Source: Lachnospiraceae bacterium
GTDB lineage: Bacteria > Bacillota > Clostridia > Lachnospirales > Lachnospiraceae
Direction: 5' to 3'
Length of the DNA: 64,000 nucleotides
Assembly: GCA_902363555.1 (NCBI GenBank)
Contig: CABJAM010000003.1
Location: forward strand, 310,001 to 374,000
Shown: one piece after another, positions 15,116 through 22,782 of the stretch
Layout of the letters: each line of letters begins with the position of its first letter
Position numbering within the stretch: the first letter of the stretch is position 1
The notes under the pieces: generated by a model
The model's database searches: none
What the model was told of the DNA's origin: nothing
What the model saw: the letters and a program-made list of their open reading frames with translations, nothing else
Position numbers and translations under genes: made by a program

Positions 15116-16321
15116 ATGGATATAAATTCAGTAAATATTGAGGAGATCGTAAAGCAGGTCCTGGCCGGAATGAACGGCACAGCACCGGCGGCAGGCGCAG
15201 GTACACCGGCTGCGGGGATACCAAAGACGGCCCATGTAGCCATGCTTACATCTCTGGAAAATTTTGAAATAAAAGAATACCCCATCCCGGAGCTTGGGGA
15301 TGACGACATTCTTGTAAAGGTGGAGGGCTGCGGCGTATGCGGCACCGACGCCCATGAGTTCAGAAAAGACCCGTTCAGTCTGATCCCTGTTGTTCTCGGC
15401 CACGAGGGCACCGGCGAGATCGTAAAGATGGGCAAAAATGTGAAAAAGGACAGTGCAGGCAAGACGCTGGCCATTGGCGATAAGGTTGTCACCTGTATGA
15501 TCTTTAAGGATAACCCGGACATTACCATGTTCGACTTAAATAAGCAGAATGTGGGCGGTGCCGATGTCTACGGCCTGCTTCCCGATGACGACATGCACTT
15601 AAACGGATGGTTTTCCGATTACATAGTCATCCGCGGCGGCTCCACTGTATTTAATGTCAGCGACCTGGACCTGTACTCCCGGGTGCTCATCGAGCCCTGC
15701 GCCGTATTGATCCACGCTGTGGAGAGAGCAAAGACCACCGGCATTTTAAGATTTAACAGCCGCGTTGTAGTTCAGGGCTGCGGACCGATCGGCCTGATCT
15801 GTATCGCAGTACTGCGGACGATGGGTATTGAAAATATCACAGCCGTGGACGGCGAGCAGAAACGTCTGGATTTTGCATTGCAGATGGGTGCGACAAAGAC
15901 CGTAAACTTCAAGGAGCACAAAGGCATCGAGGCTCTGGCCGGCGCTGTGGAGAGCAGCTTTGGCGGCCACCTGGCGGATTTTGCCTTCCAGTGTACCGGT
16001 TCCCCGGTAGCTCACTCCAATATTTACAAGTTCATCCGCAATGGCGGCGGACTTTGTGAGCTGGGCTTCTTCATTAACGGCGGCGATGCCACCATCAATC
16101 CTCATTTTGATATATGCTCCAAGGAAATCACAACCGTGGGTTCCTGGGTATATACACTGAGAGATTACGCAACCACCTTTGATTTCTTAAAGAGAGCCAA
16201 AGGCATCGGACTTCCGATGGATAAACTGATCACACACGCCTTCCCTCTGGAGGATATTAATGAGGCACTCAAAACCAACCTGCGCATGGAAGGTTTGAAG
16301 ATCGCCATCATCAATAAATAA
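15116..16321 (+). CDS. Zinc-type (MDR) alcohol dehydrogenase with encapsulation peptide, 401 aa
   Basis: A medium-chain dehydrogenase likely to reduce propionaldehyde to propanol, or lactaldehyde to propanediol, and so recycle NAD+. Catalytic zinc ligands are visible in CGVCGTDAHEF (Cys75) and LGHEGTGE (His96, Glu97). The Rossmann motif is GCGPIG. The four-Cys structural zinc loop of many family members is absent. Residues 1-20 (NSVNIEEIVKQVLAGM) form an amphipathic helix followed by an Ala/Pro/Gly-rich linker, a second encapsulation peptide. Other propanediol microcompartments usually employ an iron-type PduQ, so this is an alternative solution. Confidence 0.85.
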   Translation: MDINSVNIEEIVKQVLAGMNGTAPAAGAGTPAAGIPKTAHVAMLTSLENFEIKEYPIPELGDDDILVKVEGCGVCGTDAHEFRKDPFSLIPVVLGHEGTGEIVKMGKNVKKDSAGKTLAIGDKVVTCMIFKDNPDITMFDLNKQNVGGADVYGLLPDDDMHLNGWFSDYIVIRGGSTVFNVSDLDLYSRVLIEPCAVLIHAVERAKTTGILRFNSRVVVQGCGPIGLICIAVLRTMGIENITAVDGEQKRLDFALQMGATKTVNFKEHKGIEALAGAVESSFGGHLADFAFQCTGSPVAHSNIYKFIRNGGGLCELGFFINGGDATINPHFDICSKEITTVGSWVYTLRDYATTFDFLKRAKGIGLPMDKLITHAFPLEDINEALKTNLRMEGLKIAIINK

Positions 16322-16350
16322 ACCGGGGATGGTCATAGGAGAGAGCACAG

Positions 16351-16665
16351 ATGGCACAAGCGGTTGGTATTTTGGAGGTTTTTGGTCTTGTAGCGGCGTT
16401 TGCCGCCGGTGATGCCGGCTGTAAGGCAGCCAATGTGACGCTGGAAACCTTTGATAAGAATAAGCCGGCCAATGCCGACGCCCTTCCTGTTCCGCTGATT
16501 GTCATGGTAAAGTACCGCGGCAGTGTTGAAGATGTGCGGGCGGCACTGGAAGCTGGAGCAGAGGCGGCAAATAAAATATCCGGCGTGGTGGCAATGCATG
16601 AGATTGCCCGCCCGGAGACCGATACTGAGAAAATGTTAAAGCTCACCGGTCTTGACAAAAACTAA
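16351..16665 (+). CDS. Microcompartment shell protein, single BMC domain, 104 aa
   Basis: A BMC-H protein starting AVGILEVFGLVAAFAAGDAGCKAANV, a variant of the usual BMC start. It is longer than the canonical ~90 residues because of an insertion (TFDKNKPANADALPVP) in the first beta hairpin, which may change the hexamer edge or pore. It ends MHEIARPETDTEKML, the usual helix after the fold. RBS GGAGAGAG lies upstream of 16351. It is first in a run of four BMC-H genes. Confidence 0.85.
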   Translation: MAQAVGILEVFGLVAAFAAGDAGCKAANVTLETFDKNKPANADALPVPLIVMVKYRGSVEDVRAALEAGAEAANKISGVVAMHEIARPETDTEKMLKLTGLDKN

Positions 16666-16695
16666 AAGTGAATTTAAAATTCAGGAGGAATAAAA

Positions 16696-16971
16696 ATGGC
16701 ACAGCAGGCATTAGGTATGATTGAAACTAGAGGTCTTACGGCAGCAATCGAGGCAGCCGATGCAATGATCAAAGCAGCAGAGGTTACATTGGTAGGAACA
16801 GAAAAAATCGGTTCCGGTCTTGTAACAGTTATGGTCCGCGGGGATGTGGGCGCTGTTAAAGCAGCCACAGAGGCCGGCAGCGCAGCAGCTTCCAGACTTG
16901 GCGAGCTTGTAGCTGTACATGTGATCCCAAGACCTCACAACGACGTGGAAAAAATCCTTCCAACCATTTAA
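16696..16971 (+). CDS. pduA: Microcompartment shell hexamer PduA/PduJ type, 91 aa
   Basis: A canonical short BMC-H protein ([37 protein letters not shown]). The pore region around EKIGSG is close to that of PduA/PduJ hexamers, which make up most of the facets and pass small metabolites. It is about 85 percent identical by eye to the core of the BMC protein at 17431-17709, suggesting a recent duplication. The start has CAGGAGG upstream. Confidence 0.92.
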   Translation: MAQQALGMIETRGLTAAIEAADAMIKAAEVTLVGTEKIGSGLVTVMVRGDVGAVKAATEAGSAAASRLGELVAVHVIPRPHNDVEKILPTI

Positions 16972-16995
16972 GACATTTGATATAGGAGCAGTTTC

Positions 16996-17292
16996 ATGGG
17001 AAAATCGTATGGATTTATTGAAATATCCGGTGTTACCGCAGCCGTAGACGCCCTGGATATCATGTGTAAAACTGCCGATGTGGAGTTTGTCGCATGGGAA
17101 CGCAAGCTGGGAGGACGGCTGGTGACCATCATTGTTCAGGGTGATGTGTCCGGTGTAACACAGGCCGTGGAGACAGCGGCCGCCAATGCCATAAAAACGC
17201 CGGTGGCTTATACGGTCATCGCCAATCCCCATGAAGAAACGGTTAAAATGGTGGAACTTTGCGCCAGCCGGCTTAAAAAGCAGGAGGGTTGA
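16996..17292 (+). CDS. Microcompartment shell protein, single BMC domain (PduK/EutM-like), 98 aa
   Basis: A BMC-H protein with start SYGFIEISGVTAAVDALDIM and core LGGRLVTIIVQGDVSGVTQAVE, more diverged than its two neighbours. The C-terminal helix (ETVKMVELCASRLKKQ) is slightly extended and has no metal-binding Cys tail. RBS ATAGGAGC lies upstream. The next gene starts four bases after the stop. Confidence 0.85.
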   Translation: MGKSYGFIEISGVTAAVDALDIMCKTADVEFVAWERKLGGRLVTIIVQGDVSGVTQAVETAAANAIKTPVAYTVIANPHEETVKMVELCASRLKKQEG

Positions 17293-17295
17293 TCT

Positions 17296-17709
17296 ATGGC
17301 AGAAGAGGAAAAGAAAGAAGCCCCAAAGAAGGCAGCAGCGCCGAGAACAGCAAGGCGTGTGGTAAAAGTAACTGATAATGAAAATAAAGTAGATACTGTC
17401 AAACCAGAAATCCATAAGGAGGAAAAGAAAATGGCACAGGAAGCATTAGGTATGGTGGAAACCAGAGGTTTAGTTGCAGCAATTGAAGCTGCGGATGCAA
17501 TGTTAAAAGCAGCAAACGTAGTTTTAGTAGGAACAGAGAAAATCGGTTCCGGTCTTGTAAGTGTTATGGTCCGCGGTGATGTGGGCGCTGTTAAAGCTGC
17601 TGTAGAAGCCGGTTCCACAAGCGCATCCAGACTTGGCGAGCTCGTAGCCGTACATGTAATCCCAAGACCGCATGGTGATGTGGAAAAAATCCTTCCGGTA
17701 TTGAAATAA
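17296..17709 (+). CDS. BMC-H shell protein with N-terminal charged extension and a second internal start, 137 aa / 92 aa
   Basis: The C-terminal 92 residues (from [20 protein letters not shown]) are a canonical PduA/J-type BMC-H domain. A 45-residue extension rich in Lys, Glu, Ala and Pro precedes it ([19 protein letters not shown]). Both starts have excellent ribosome binding sites: AGGAGG at 17282-17287 before ATG 17296, and AAGGAGG at 17416-17422 before ATG 17431. So a long and a short protein are probably both made. This parallels PduB/PduB' of Salmonella, where the extension of a trimeric shell protein anchors the enzyme core. No PduB-type trimer is encoded here, so the long form may take over that anchoring role. 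Confidence 0.85.
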   Translation: MAEEEKKEAPKKAAAPRTARRVVKVTDNENKVDTVKPEIHKEEKKMAQEALGMVETRGLVAAIEAADAMLKAANVVLVGTEKIGSGLVSVMVRGDVGAVKAAVEAGSTSASRLGELVAVHVIPRPHGDVEKILPVLK

Positions 17710-17831
17710 TTAAAATTTCATAATGGATCGAGACGAAAGCGGCGAAGCGAATGGTGGAACAGAGGTGTTGCAAATGCATCTGCGTGCCCGCTTGGCCGCT
17801 TTATATTACGAGAAAAGAGCAGGTGACCTCA

Positions 17832-18476
17832 GTGGAAAACAAAGATATTGAGATGATCACAAAGATGGTCATCGAGGCCATGAATACAAAATCAGAGTCC
17901 AGTCATGGATATATGGTACCGGTGGGCGTCAGCGCCAGACACATCCACCTGACTCAGGAGCATGTGGAGACACTTTTTGGCAGAGGCTATGAGCTGACAA
18001 AAAAGAAAGAACTGATGGGCGGACAGTTTGCCGCCAATGAATTAGTGACGATTGTTGGGTTAAAGCTGCGCGCCATTGAAAATGTCCGCGTTCTTGGGCC
18101 TGTAAGGAAGGCTTCTCAGGTGGAGATTTCCGCCACCGACGCCATGCGTCTTGGCATTAAGGCTCCCATCCGGGAGTCCGGCAATATCAGCGGCTCGGCG
18201 CCTATTGCCGTGGTCGGCCCGAAGGGCGTCATTTACCTGACGGAGGGCTGTATCATTGCCAAACGACACATCCATATGTCACCGGCCGATGCCATGGCTG
18301 CCGGTGTCCATGACGGCGATATTGTTTCCGTGAAGGCGGAGAATGAACGCGGAACCGTGTTTAACAACGTCCAGATCCGTGTCCATGACAGCTTTACGCT
18401 GGAGATGCATATCGATACCGACGAGGCGAATGCGGCAAAAATCGCCACGGGAGACGCAGTAAGAATACTACCTTGA
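17832..18476 (+). CDS. pduL: Phosphotransacylase PduL, 214 aa
   Basis: PduL converts propionyl-CoA and phosphate into propionyl phosphate and CoA inside the shell. The zinc-binding motifs are visible as VSARHIHLTQEH and AKRHIHMSPADA, with the conserved GPVRKASQVEIS and SGSAPIAVVGP segments. The start is taken as GTG 17832, preceded by AGGTGA; an ATG at 17751 would add 27 residues without family character. With this start the protein begins ENKDIEMITKMVIEAMNTK, an N-terminal encapsulation helix as usual for microcompartment PduL. The enzyme recovers CoA for PduP and leads to ATP through an acetate/propionate kinase not encoded in this window. Confidence 0.92.
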   Translation: MENKDIEMITKMVIEAMNTKSESSHGYMVPVGVSARHIHLTQEHVETLFGRGYELTKKKELMGGQFAANELVTIVGLKLRAIENVRVLGPVRKASQVEISATDAMRLGIKAPIRESGNISGSAPIAVVGPKGVIYLTEGCIIAKRHIHMSPADAMAAGVHDGDIVSVKAENERGTVFNNVQIRVHDSFTLEMHIDTDEANAAKIATGDAVRILP

Positions 18477-18551
18477 CGCGCGCAGCGCGCCCATGCGAAG
18501 CATTAACTTTGCGCGTGCCCGAAGGGGTATACCCTGACGCGCGCAGCGCGC
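18470..18551. repeat. GC-rich dispersed repeat between pduL and the vertex protein gene
   Basis: The unit CTTGACGCGCGCAGCGCGC, followed by CCATGCGAAGCATTAAC and TTTGCGCGTGCCCGAAGGGG, spans 18470-18530. The first part is repeated at 18533-18551. A close copy of the whole unit lies in reverse orientation at 50841-50902. It falls in the 113-bp gap between two microcompartment genes and could form a stable hairpin in the mRNA. Confidence 0.75.
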
Positions 18552-18589
18552 ACCAGATAACATATACGGCTAAGAAAGAAGGAGCATTT

Positions 18590-18856
18590 ATGATCATAGG
18601 AAAAGTTGTGGGGAGCGTTGTTTCCACACGTAAAAGTGAAAAGCTGGTTGGAAATAAATTTATGATTATAGAGCCTGTCCAGTCGATGAACATGGGAAAC
18701 GAACGGCTTGTAGCCATAGACAACATCGGCGCCGGAATCGGTGAGTTTGTCCTTGTGGCCACAGGGAGCGCCGCCCGTATCGGCTGCGATGTGAGCAGTG
18801 CTCCTGTGGACGCGGCCGTGGTAGGCATTATTGACGATGCAACAGGACTGGAGTAG
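18590..18856 (+). CDS. pduN: Shell vertex pentamer, EutN/CcmL/PduN type (BMC-P), 88 aa
   Basis: The sequence MIIGKVVGSVVSTRKSEKL...KFMIIEP...LVAIDNIGAGIGEFVLVATGSAAR is the typical BMC-P fold, with AAVVGIIDD at the end. Pentamers cap the vertices that close the polyhedral shell. The start at 18590 has GAAGGAG upstream and gives the normal family length; longer in-frame readings run through the GC-rich repeat. It is the only pentamer gene in the locus. Confidence 0.92.
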   Translation: MIIGKVVGSVVSTRKSEKLVGNKFMIIEPVQSMNMGNERLVAIDNIGAGIGEFVLVATGSAARIGCDVSSAPVDAAVVGIIDDATGLE

Positions 18857-18862
18857 TGCACT

Positions 18863-20254
18863 ATGGATATGAAAGAGCTTAGCGGCATCCTCAGGTCCTG
18901 CGGGATCGTCGGCGCCGGCGGCGCTGGTTTCCCAACCTATGCCAAGCTGGATGCCAGAGCAAAAACGATTATATTAAACTGTGCGGAATGTGAGCCGCTC
19001 TTAAAGCTCCACCGCCAATTACTTGAAAAGAACGCCTGGGATATTATGAGCGCATTTCAGCTCATCGGTGACGCCGTTGGCGCGGATGAGCTGGTGATCG
19101 GTATCAAAAAGGCGTACAAAAAGACTGTGGAAGCTCTTGATTCGTATATTCAGGAATTCCCCAAAATGCGCATCGGCCTGCTGGATGAGGTATATCCGGC
19201 CGGAGACGAGGTTGTGCTGATTTATGAAGTGACCGGCAAGGTGGTCCGCCCCGGCGGTCTGCCTATTGAAAGCGGCGTGGCCGTATTTAATGTGGAAACG
19301 GTCTACAATGTATTTAAGGCGGTCAATGAAGGTCACCCGGTGACCGATAAGCTGATTTCTGTTGTGGGTGAGGTCGAGCACCCGGTAACTGTGCGTGTGC
19401 CCCTGGGCTGTACGGTGGACGATGTGGTGGCTTTGGCCGGCAGCGTCACAACAAAAGATCCGGTTTATGTTCTGGGCGGACCGATGATGGGTAATCTGGC
19501 TTCCGGAAGTCAGCCCATTACGAAAACGACCAATGCCATTTTGGTTTTGCCAAGAGCGCATACGGTCGTTCAAAAAAAATGCAGCAAGGCGTCCATCGAT
19601 TTAAATCGTGCGGCTGCCTCCTGCTGTCAGTGCACCATGTGCACCGACCTGTGTCCGCGGAATCTGCTGGGGCATCCTATCGAGCCTCATAAGTTCATGC
19701 TGGCGGCGACCTGCAAGGATGTTCAGAAAACGGAAGTTTTTCTGGATACGATGTTTTGTTCCTCCTGTGGATTATGTGAAATGTATTCCTGCACCCAGAG
19801 CCTTTCTCCGCGGACATTGATCACGGAATATAAAGGCGGACTAAGAAAAGCAGGTGTACCGGTGCCAAAGGATGTATTGCCTGAGCCGGTGGGGATGGAG
19901 CGGAGCTACCGGAAAGTTCCCATGGAACGGCTGATGGCCCGTCTGGGTCTGACAAAGTACAATGTCAGCGCGCCGATGGACAATCACTGTGTTTCCATGG
20001 ATTGTGTACGAATATTATTGAGCCAGCACATTGGCGCCCCGGCCATCGCCGTGGTAAAAGCCGGTGACGTGGTCGAAAAGGGCCATATGATCGCAAAGCC
20101 GGCCAATGGTCTCAGTGTTGGCATTCATGCGTCCGTTGACGGCAGAGTCCGTCAGGTGACCGATAAATTTATTATTATTGATGCTGTGCCTGATGGCGGG
20201 AACCTGGTGGCTCCTGCCGCAGAAGATGATACAGAAAGGACGAAGACCGTATGA
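18863..20254 (+). CDS. pduS: PduS-like RnfC-type iron-sulfur flavoprotein, 463 aa
   Basis: PduS is an RnfC-related NADH-oxidising protein of microcompartments. The N-terminal part has the glycine-rich flavin/NADH-binding motif GIVGAGGAGFPTYAKL. Two cluster motifs follow: Cys254/257/260/264 (CQCTMCTDLCP) and Cys299/302/305/310 (CSSCGLCEMYSC), each likely a [4Fe-4S] site. A C-terminal biotinyl-lipoyl-like segment (AGDVVEKGHMIAKP) is also typical. The gene overlaps the PduT-like gene by four bases. In the cobalamin-dependent pathway PduS helps recycle B12; here no B12 enzyme exists, so it probably moves electrons across the shell. Confidence 0.9.
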   Translation: MDMKELSGILRSCGIVGAGGAGFPTYAKLDARAKTIILNCAECEPLLKLHRQLLEKNAWDIMSAFQLIGDAVGADELVIGIKKAYKKTVEALDSYIQEFPKMRIGLLDEVYPAGDEVVLIYEVTGKVVRPGGLPIESGVAVFNVETVYNVFKAVNEGHPVTDKLISVVGEVEHPVTVRVPLGCTVDDVVALAGSVTTKDPVYVLGGPMMGNLASGSQPITKTTNAILVLPRAHTVVQKKCSKASIDLNRAAASCCQCTMCTDLCPRNLLGHPIEPHKFMLAATCKDVQKTEVFLDTMFCSSCGLCEMYSCTQSLSPRTLITEYKGGLRKAGVPVPKDVLPEPVGMERSYRKVPMERLMARLGLTKYNVSAPMDNHCVSMDCVRILLSQHIGAPAIAVVKAGDVVEKGHMIAKPANGLSVGIHASVDGRVRQVTDKFIIIDAVPDGGNLVAPAAEDDTERTKTV

Positions 20255-20799
20255 GTAAAGCAATTGGTATGATTGAATATAAAACCGTATCCTCCGGCGT
20301 CATGGCGGCCGATGCCATGGTCAAGACATCCGAGGTGGATATTATTGAGGCTCAGACGGTGTGTCCAGGTAAATATATTGTGATTATTTCCGGCGATCTG
20401 AGTGCAGTGCAGGCGGCGGTGGATATGGCAAAAACCAGTTATCCCACCCACCTGATCGGCGATTTTGTGCTGGGAAATCCCCATGAGTCTATTTTCCCCG
20501 CCATTTATGGAACGTCTCAGATTGAGGGCATCAGTGCTCTTGGGATTTTGGAAACCTATGATGCTTCCTCGATCATTGTGGCTGCGGATATTGCTGCAAA
20601 GACGGCGATCGTGGATCTGATCGAGCTGCGGATCGCCCGCGGAATGTGCGGTAAATCGTATATGATGCTTACCGGCGAGGTTGCGGCGGTGGAAGCAGCA
20701 GTGGAGAAGGCGCGCAGCGCCATCGGGGAGAAGGGGATGTATCTGGATTCTTCCGTGATCGCACATCCGGATGAGAAGATGTGCCGGGCGATTTTGTAG
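20251..20799 (+). CDS. pduT: Tandem-BMC trimeric shell protein with iron-sulfur pore, PduT type, 182 aa
   Basis: Two BMC domains in tandem: the first starts AIGMIEYKTVSSGVMAADAM, the second ALGILETYDASSIIVAADIA. Cys38 in TVCPGKY corresponds to the residue that binds a [4Fe-4S] cluster in the pore of PduT trimers. The four-base overlap with the PduS-like gene supports a functional pair in which electrons cross the shell. It is the last shell gene of the locus. Confidence 0.92.
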   Translation: MSKAIGMIEYKTVSSGVMAADAMVKTSEVDIIEAQTVCPGKYIVIISGDLSAVQAAVDMAKTSYPTHLIGDFVLGNPHESIFPAIYGTSQIEGISALGILETYDASSIIVAADIAAKTAIVDLIELRIARGMCGKSYMMLTGEVAAVEAAVEKARSAIGEKGMYLDSSVIAHPDEKMCRAIL

Positions 20800-20860
20800 T
20801 CGCCCGCTCCTTGAAGATGGGGCATAATGTGGTTTAGATTTTGGAAGCGGGGTGGTTGTG

Positions 20861-21619
20861 ATGCTGGCGATTGAGAGACGGAATTTGATCATGGAAAAGC
20901 TGCAGTCCGAGCGGCGGGTTGTGGTGAGTGAGCTGAGCCGGTTATTTAATGTTTCGGAGGAGACGATCCGTCGGGATCTGGAAAAGCTGGAAAATGACGG
21001 GCTGGTGACGAAGAGCTACGGCGGGGCGATCATTAATGAGAATAATAATATCGATCTGCCTTTTAATGTGCGCAAGAACCGGAATGTGACGGGGAAACAG
21101 AGGATTGCCGAGCTGATGGCCGCCCGGATCAAGGATGGCGACCATATTATGCTGGATGCCAGTTCTACAGCGGTGTTTATTGCCAAGGCGATCAAGTCTA
21201 AGAAAAATCTGACGGTGATCACGAATTCGATCGAGATTTTGATCGAGCTGGCGGATGTGGAGGATTGGCATATTTTGTCCACCGGCGGTATTGTGAAGGA
21301 AGGCTCTCTGGCTTTGGTTGGTCCGCATACAGATAAGATGCTGGCTTCGTTTCATGTGGATATGGCGGTGATTTCCTGTAAGGGCCTGGATGTGGAGAAG
21401 GGCTTTACGGATTCCAATGAGATGCATGCGGAGACGAAGAAGACGATGCTTGAATCGGCGGAGGAGAAGATCCTGGCCATTGACAGTTCCAAATTTGATA
21501 AGATTTCGTTTACACGGATCGGAGATCTCAAAGATCTGACGATGGTTGTGACGGATGAAAAACCGGATGAGAAGTGGCTGCAGATTTTAAATGCGGCTGG
21601 GATAGAATGCGTGTTTTAA
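20861..21619 (+). CDS. DeoR-family transcriptional repressor of the microcompartment locus, 252 aa
   Basis: The N-terminal DeoR helix-turn-helix is clear (LAIERRNLIMEKL, VVVSELSRLFNVSEETIRRDLEKLE, GGAII). The C-terminal sugar-phosphate sensor domain has DASSTAVFIAKAI, TNSIEILIEL and STGGIV. Regulators of this kind control fucose, rhamnose and other sugar operons by sensing a phosphorylated intermediate. ATG 20861 with GGGGTGG upstream is preferred over GTG 20852. It lies 60 bases downstream of pduT and is followed by a terminator. Probable targets are the AAAACAACAAAAA motifs at 5901 and 12079-12188, by inference. Confidence 0.88.
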   Translation: MLAIERRNLIMEKLQSERRVVVSELSRLFNVSEETIRRDLEKLENDGLVTKSYGGAIINENNNIDLPFNVRKNRNVTGKQRIAELMAARIKDGDHIMLDASSTAVFIAKAIKSKKNLTVITNSIEILIELADVEDWHILSTGGIVKEGSLALVGPHTDKMLASFHVDMAVISCKGLDVEKGFTDSNEMHAETKKTMLESAEEKILAIDSSKFDKISFTRIGDLKDLTMVVTDEKPDEKWLQILNAAGIECVF

Positions 21620-21620
21620 G

Positions 21621-21653
21621 GGATATGGCTTTCGGGCTGTGTCCTTATTTTTT
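21621..21653 (+). terminator. Terminator at the end of the microcompartment locus
   Basis: GGATATGGC (21621-21629) pairs with GCTGTGTCC (21636-21644) including G-T pairs, with loop TTTCGG and a T-rich tract to 21653. It begins two bases after the DeoR stop codon. Confidence 0.75.
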
Positions 21654-21692
21654 ATGTTTTATGGTGAAGAATTGTAATCTGTTGTCATCTTA

Positions 21693-21754
21693 TTGCAATA
21701 TTTACAAAAAGTCTTAAAAATAGTATTGACATAAATGGAACTATGGAGTATTCT
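21693..21754 (+). promoter_or_regulatory. Promoter and candidate operator of the TIM-barrel/glycoside locus
   Basis: TTGACA (21726-21731) and TATTCT (21749-21754) are spaced by 17 bases. Upstream at 21694-21710 stands TGCAATATTTACAAAAA, which recurs with one change at 25249-25265 before another gene of the same locus. It is a candidate site for the ROK regulator encoded at 29232, or another shared regulator. Confidence 0.65.
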
Positions 21755-21789
21755 TAGATTACAAAGTATTTCAAGGGAGGTAATAAGCT

Positions 21790-22782
21790 ATGAAAGCAGT
21801 GGCAAGTTTGGGTATTGTAAATGCCGACACAAGCGGGCCGGGCGCCTTTTTGAGAGCTGCCAAATGGTATTGGGATGAGCTTACCGATATGTTTCCGGCC
21901 GCCGGGTTTACATCGATTATGATTCCTATGGTACCCAACACGGAAAATGTATCAAGAAACGGCGCTCCGATATGTACAGCTTCAATCCGGACGCGCTTTG
22001 GTTCATCCGAAGGATATTTGCACTATCTGAATGATAAGGGGATAGAAAACGTTGAGGCCATTAAGATTTCTGCCCAGAGTCAGTTTAATAGTCTTTTTGA
22101 GACAGGACTTCCGATGGAGAAGTTTTTTGATGGGTTTTATGACCATGCACAGGATACGGTGGATGCATTACAGAGCCTAAAAGGCAGCGTACTCATTGCT
22201 TCCCCCACACCGGGGATTGGTTTTTTGAATCAGGTATTTTCAGGTGATACGGAGCGGACCCGTAAGTTCATTGCGGATGCCGCAGTGTGCATGAATCGTA
22301 TAGGCGAGTACTGCGCTAAAAGTAAAATCAGCTTTGCCATCAGCAATGAGTACTGGACCTTGGTGCGTGGGGCAGAAATTGATGATTTTATGAAGATGCT
22401 GGACCTAAACCTTGTGACCTATGCGCCCGATCCTGCTCATCTTTACATTGCCAGCGCAAACCCGGAAGCGTATTTTCGCAAGTATGCCGGGCAGGCGAAA
22501 GCGGTGTGTTTTACAGATACAAAATTTATTGATGAATTGAATGTCTATAAGACGATTTCACCGGAATTTCCACAGGATGGACACATGCAAAGAATTTATA
22601 ATGATCTTGGTTTTGGCAACATGGATTTTGAAACGCTGTACGGTATACTTAAGGCTGCTGATTTTGATGGTCCGGTGATTTTGGATTCCAAATATTCGTT
22701 GGATATTCCCAAAGGTATTCTCAGAATGCGCACATTCTGGACAAGACTTGAAAAACAATACGCTGCAAAGGGGGGTAAGTGA
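21790..22782 (+). CDS. Xylose isomerase-like TIM-barrel protein, 330 aa
   Basis: A protein of the AP-endonuclease-2/xylose isomerase-like TIM-barrel superfamily, with no signal peptide. ISNEYWTLV and the C-terminal PVILDSKYSLD segment correspond to barrel strands that carry metal ligands in relatives. It resembles the next gene product (ISNEYWTLV against IHNEFWCAV), so the two are paralogues. Superfamily members act as sugar isomerases, epimerases, or lyases/hydratases on 3-keto-glycosides. AAGGGAGG precedes the start. It opens an operon behind a good promoter and overlaps the next gene by one base. The substrate is not known; a 3-keto sugar derivative is an inference from context. Confidence 0.75.
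   Translation: MKAVASLGIVNADTSGPGAFLRAAKWYWDELTDMFPAAGFTSIMIPMVPNTENVSRNGAPICTASIRTRFGSSEGYLHYLNDKGIENVEAIKISAQSQFNSLFETGLPMEKFFDGFYDHAQDTVDALQSLKGSVLIASPTPGIGFLNQVFSGDTERTRKFIADAAVCMNRIGEYCAKSKISFAISNEYWTLVRGAEIDDFMKMLDLNLVTYAPDPAHLYIASANPEAYFRKYAGQAKAVCFTDTKFIDELNVYKTISPEFPQDGHMQRIYNDLGFGNMDFETLYGILKAADFDGPVILDSKYSLDIPKGILRMRTFWTRLEKQYAAKGGK

Noticed and set aside
17751..17831. Longer PduL starting at ATG 17751
   Set aside because: The extra 27 residues are unlike the family; GTG 17832 has a ribosome binding site and begins with the encapsulation helix.
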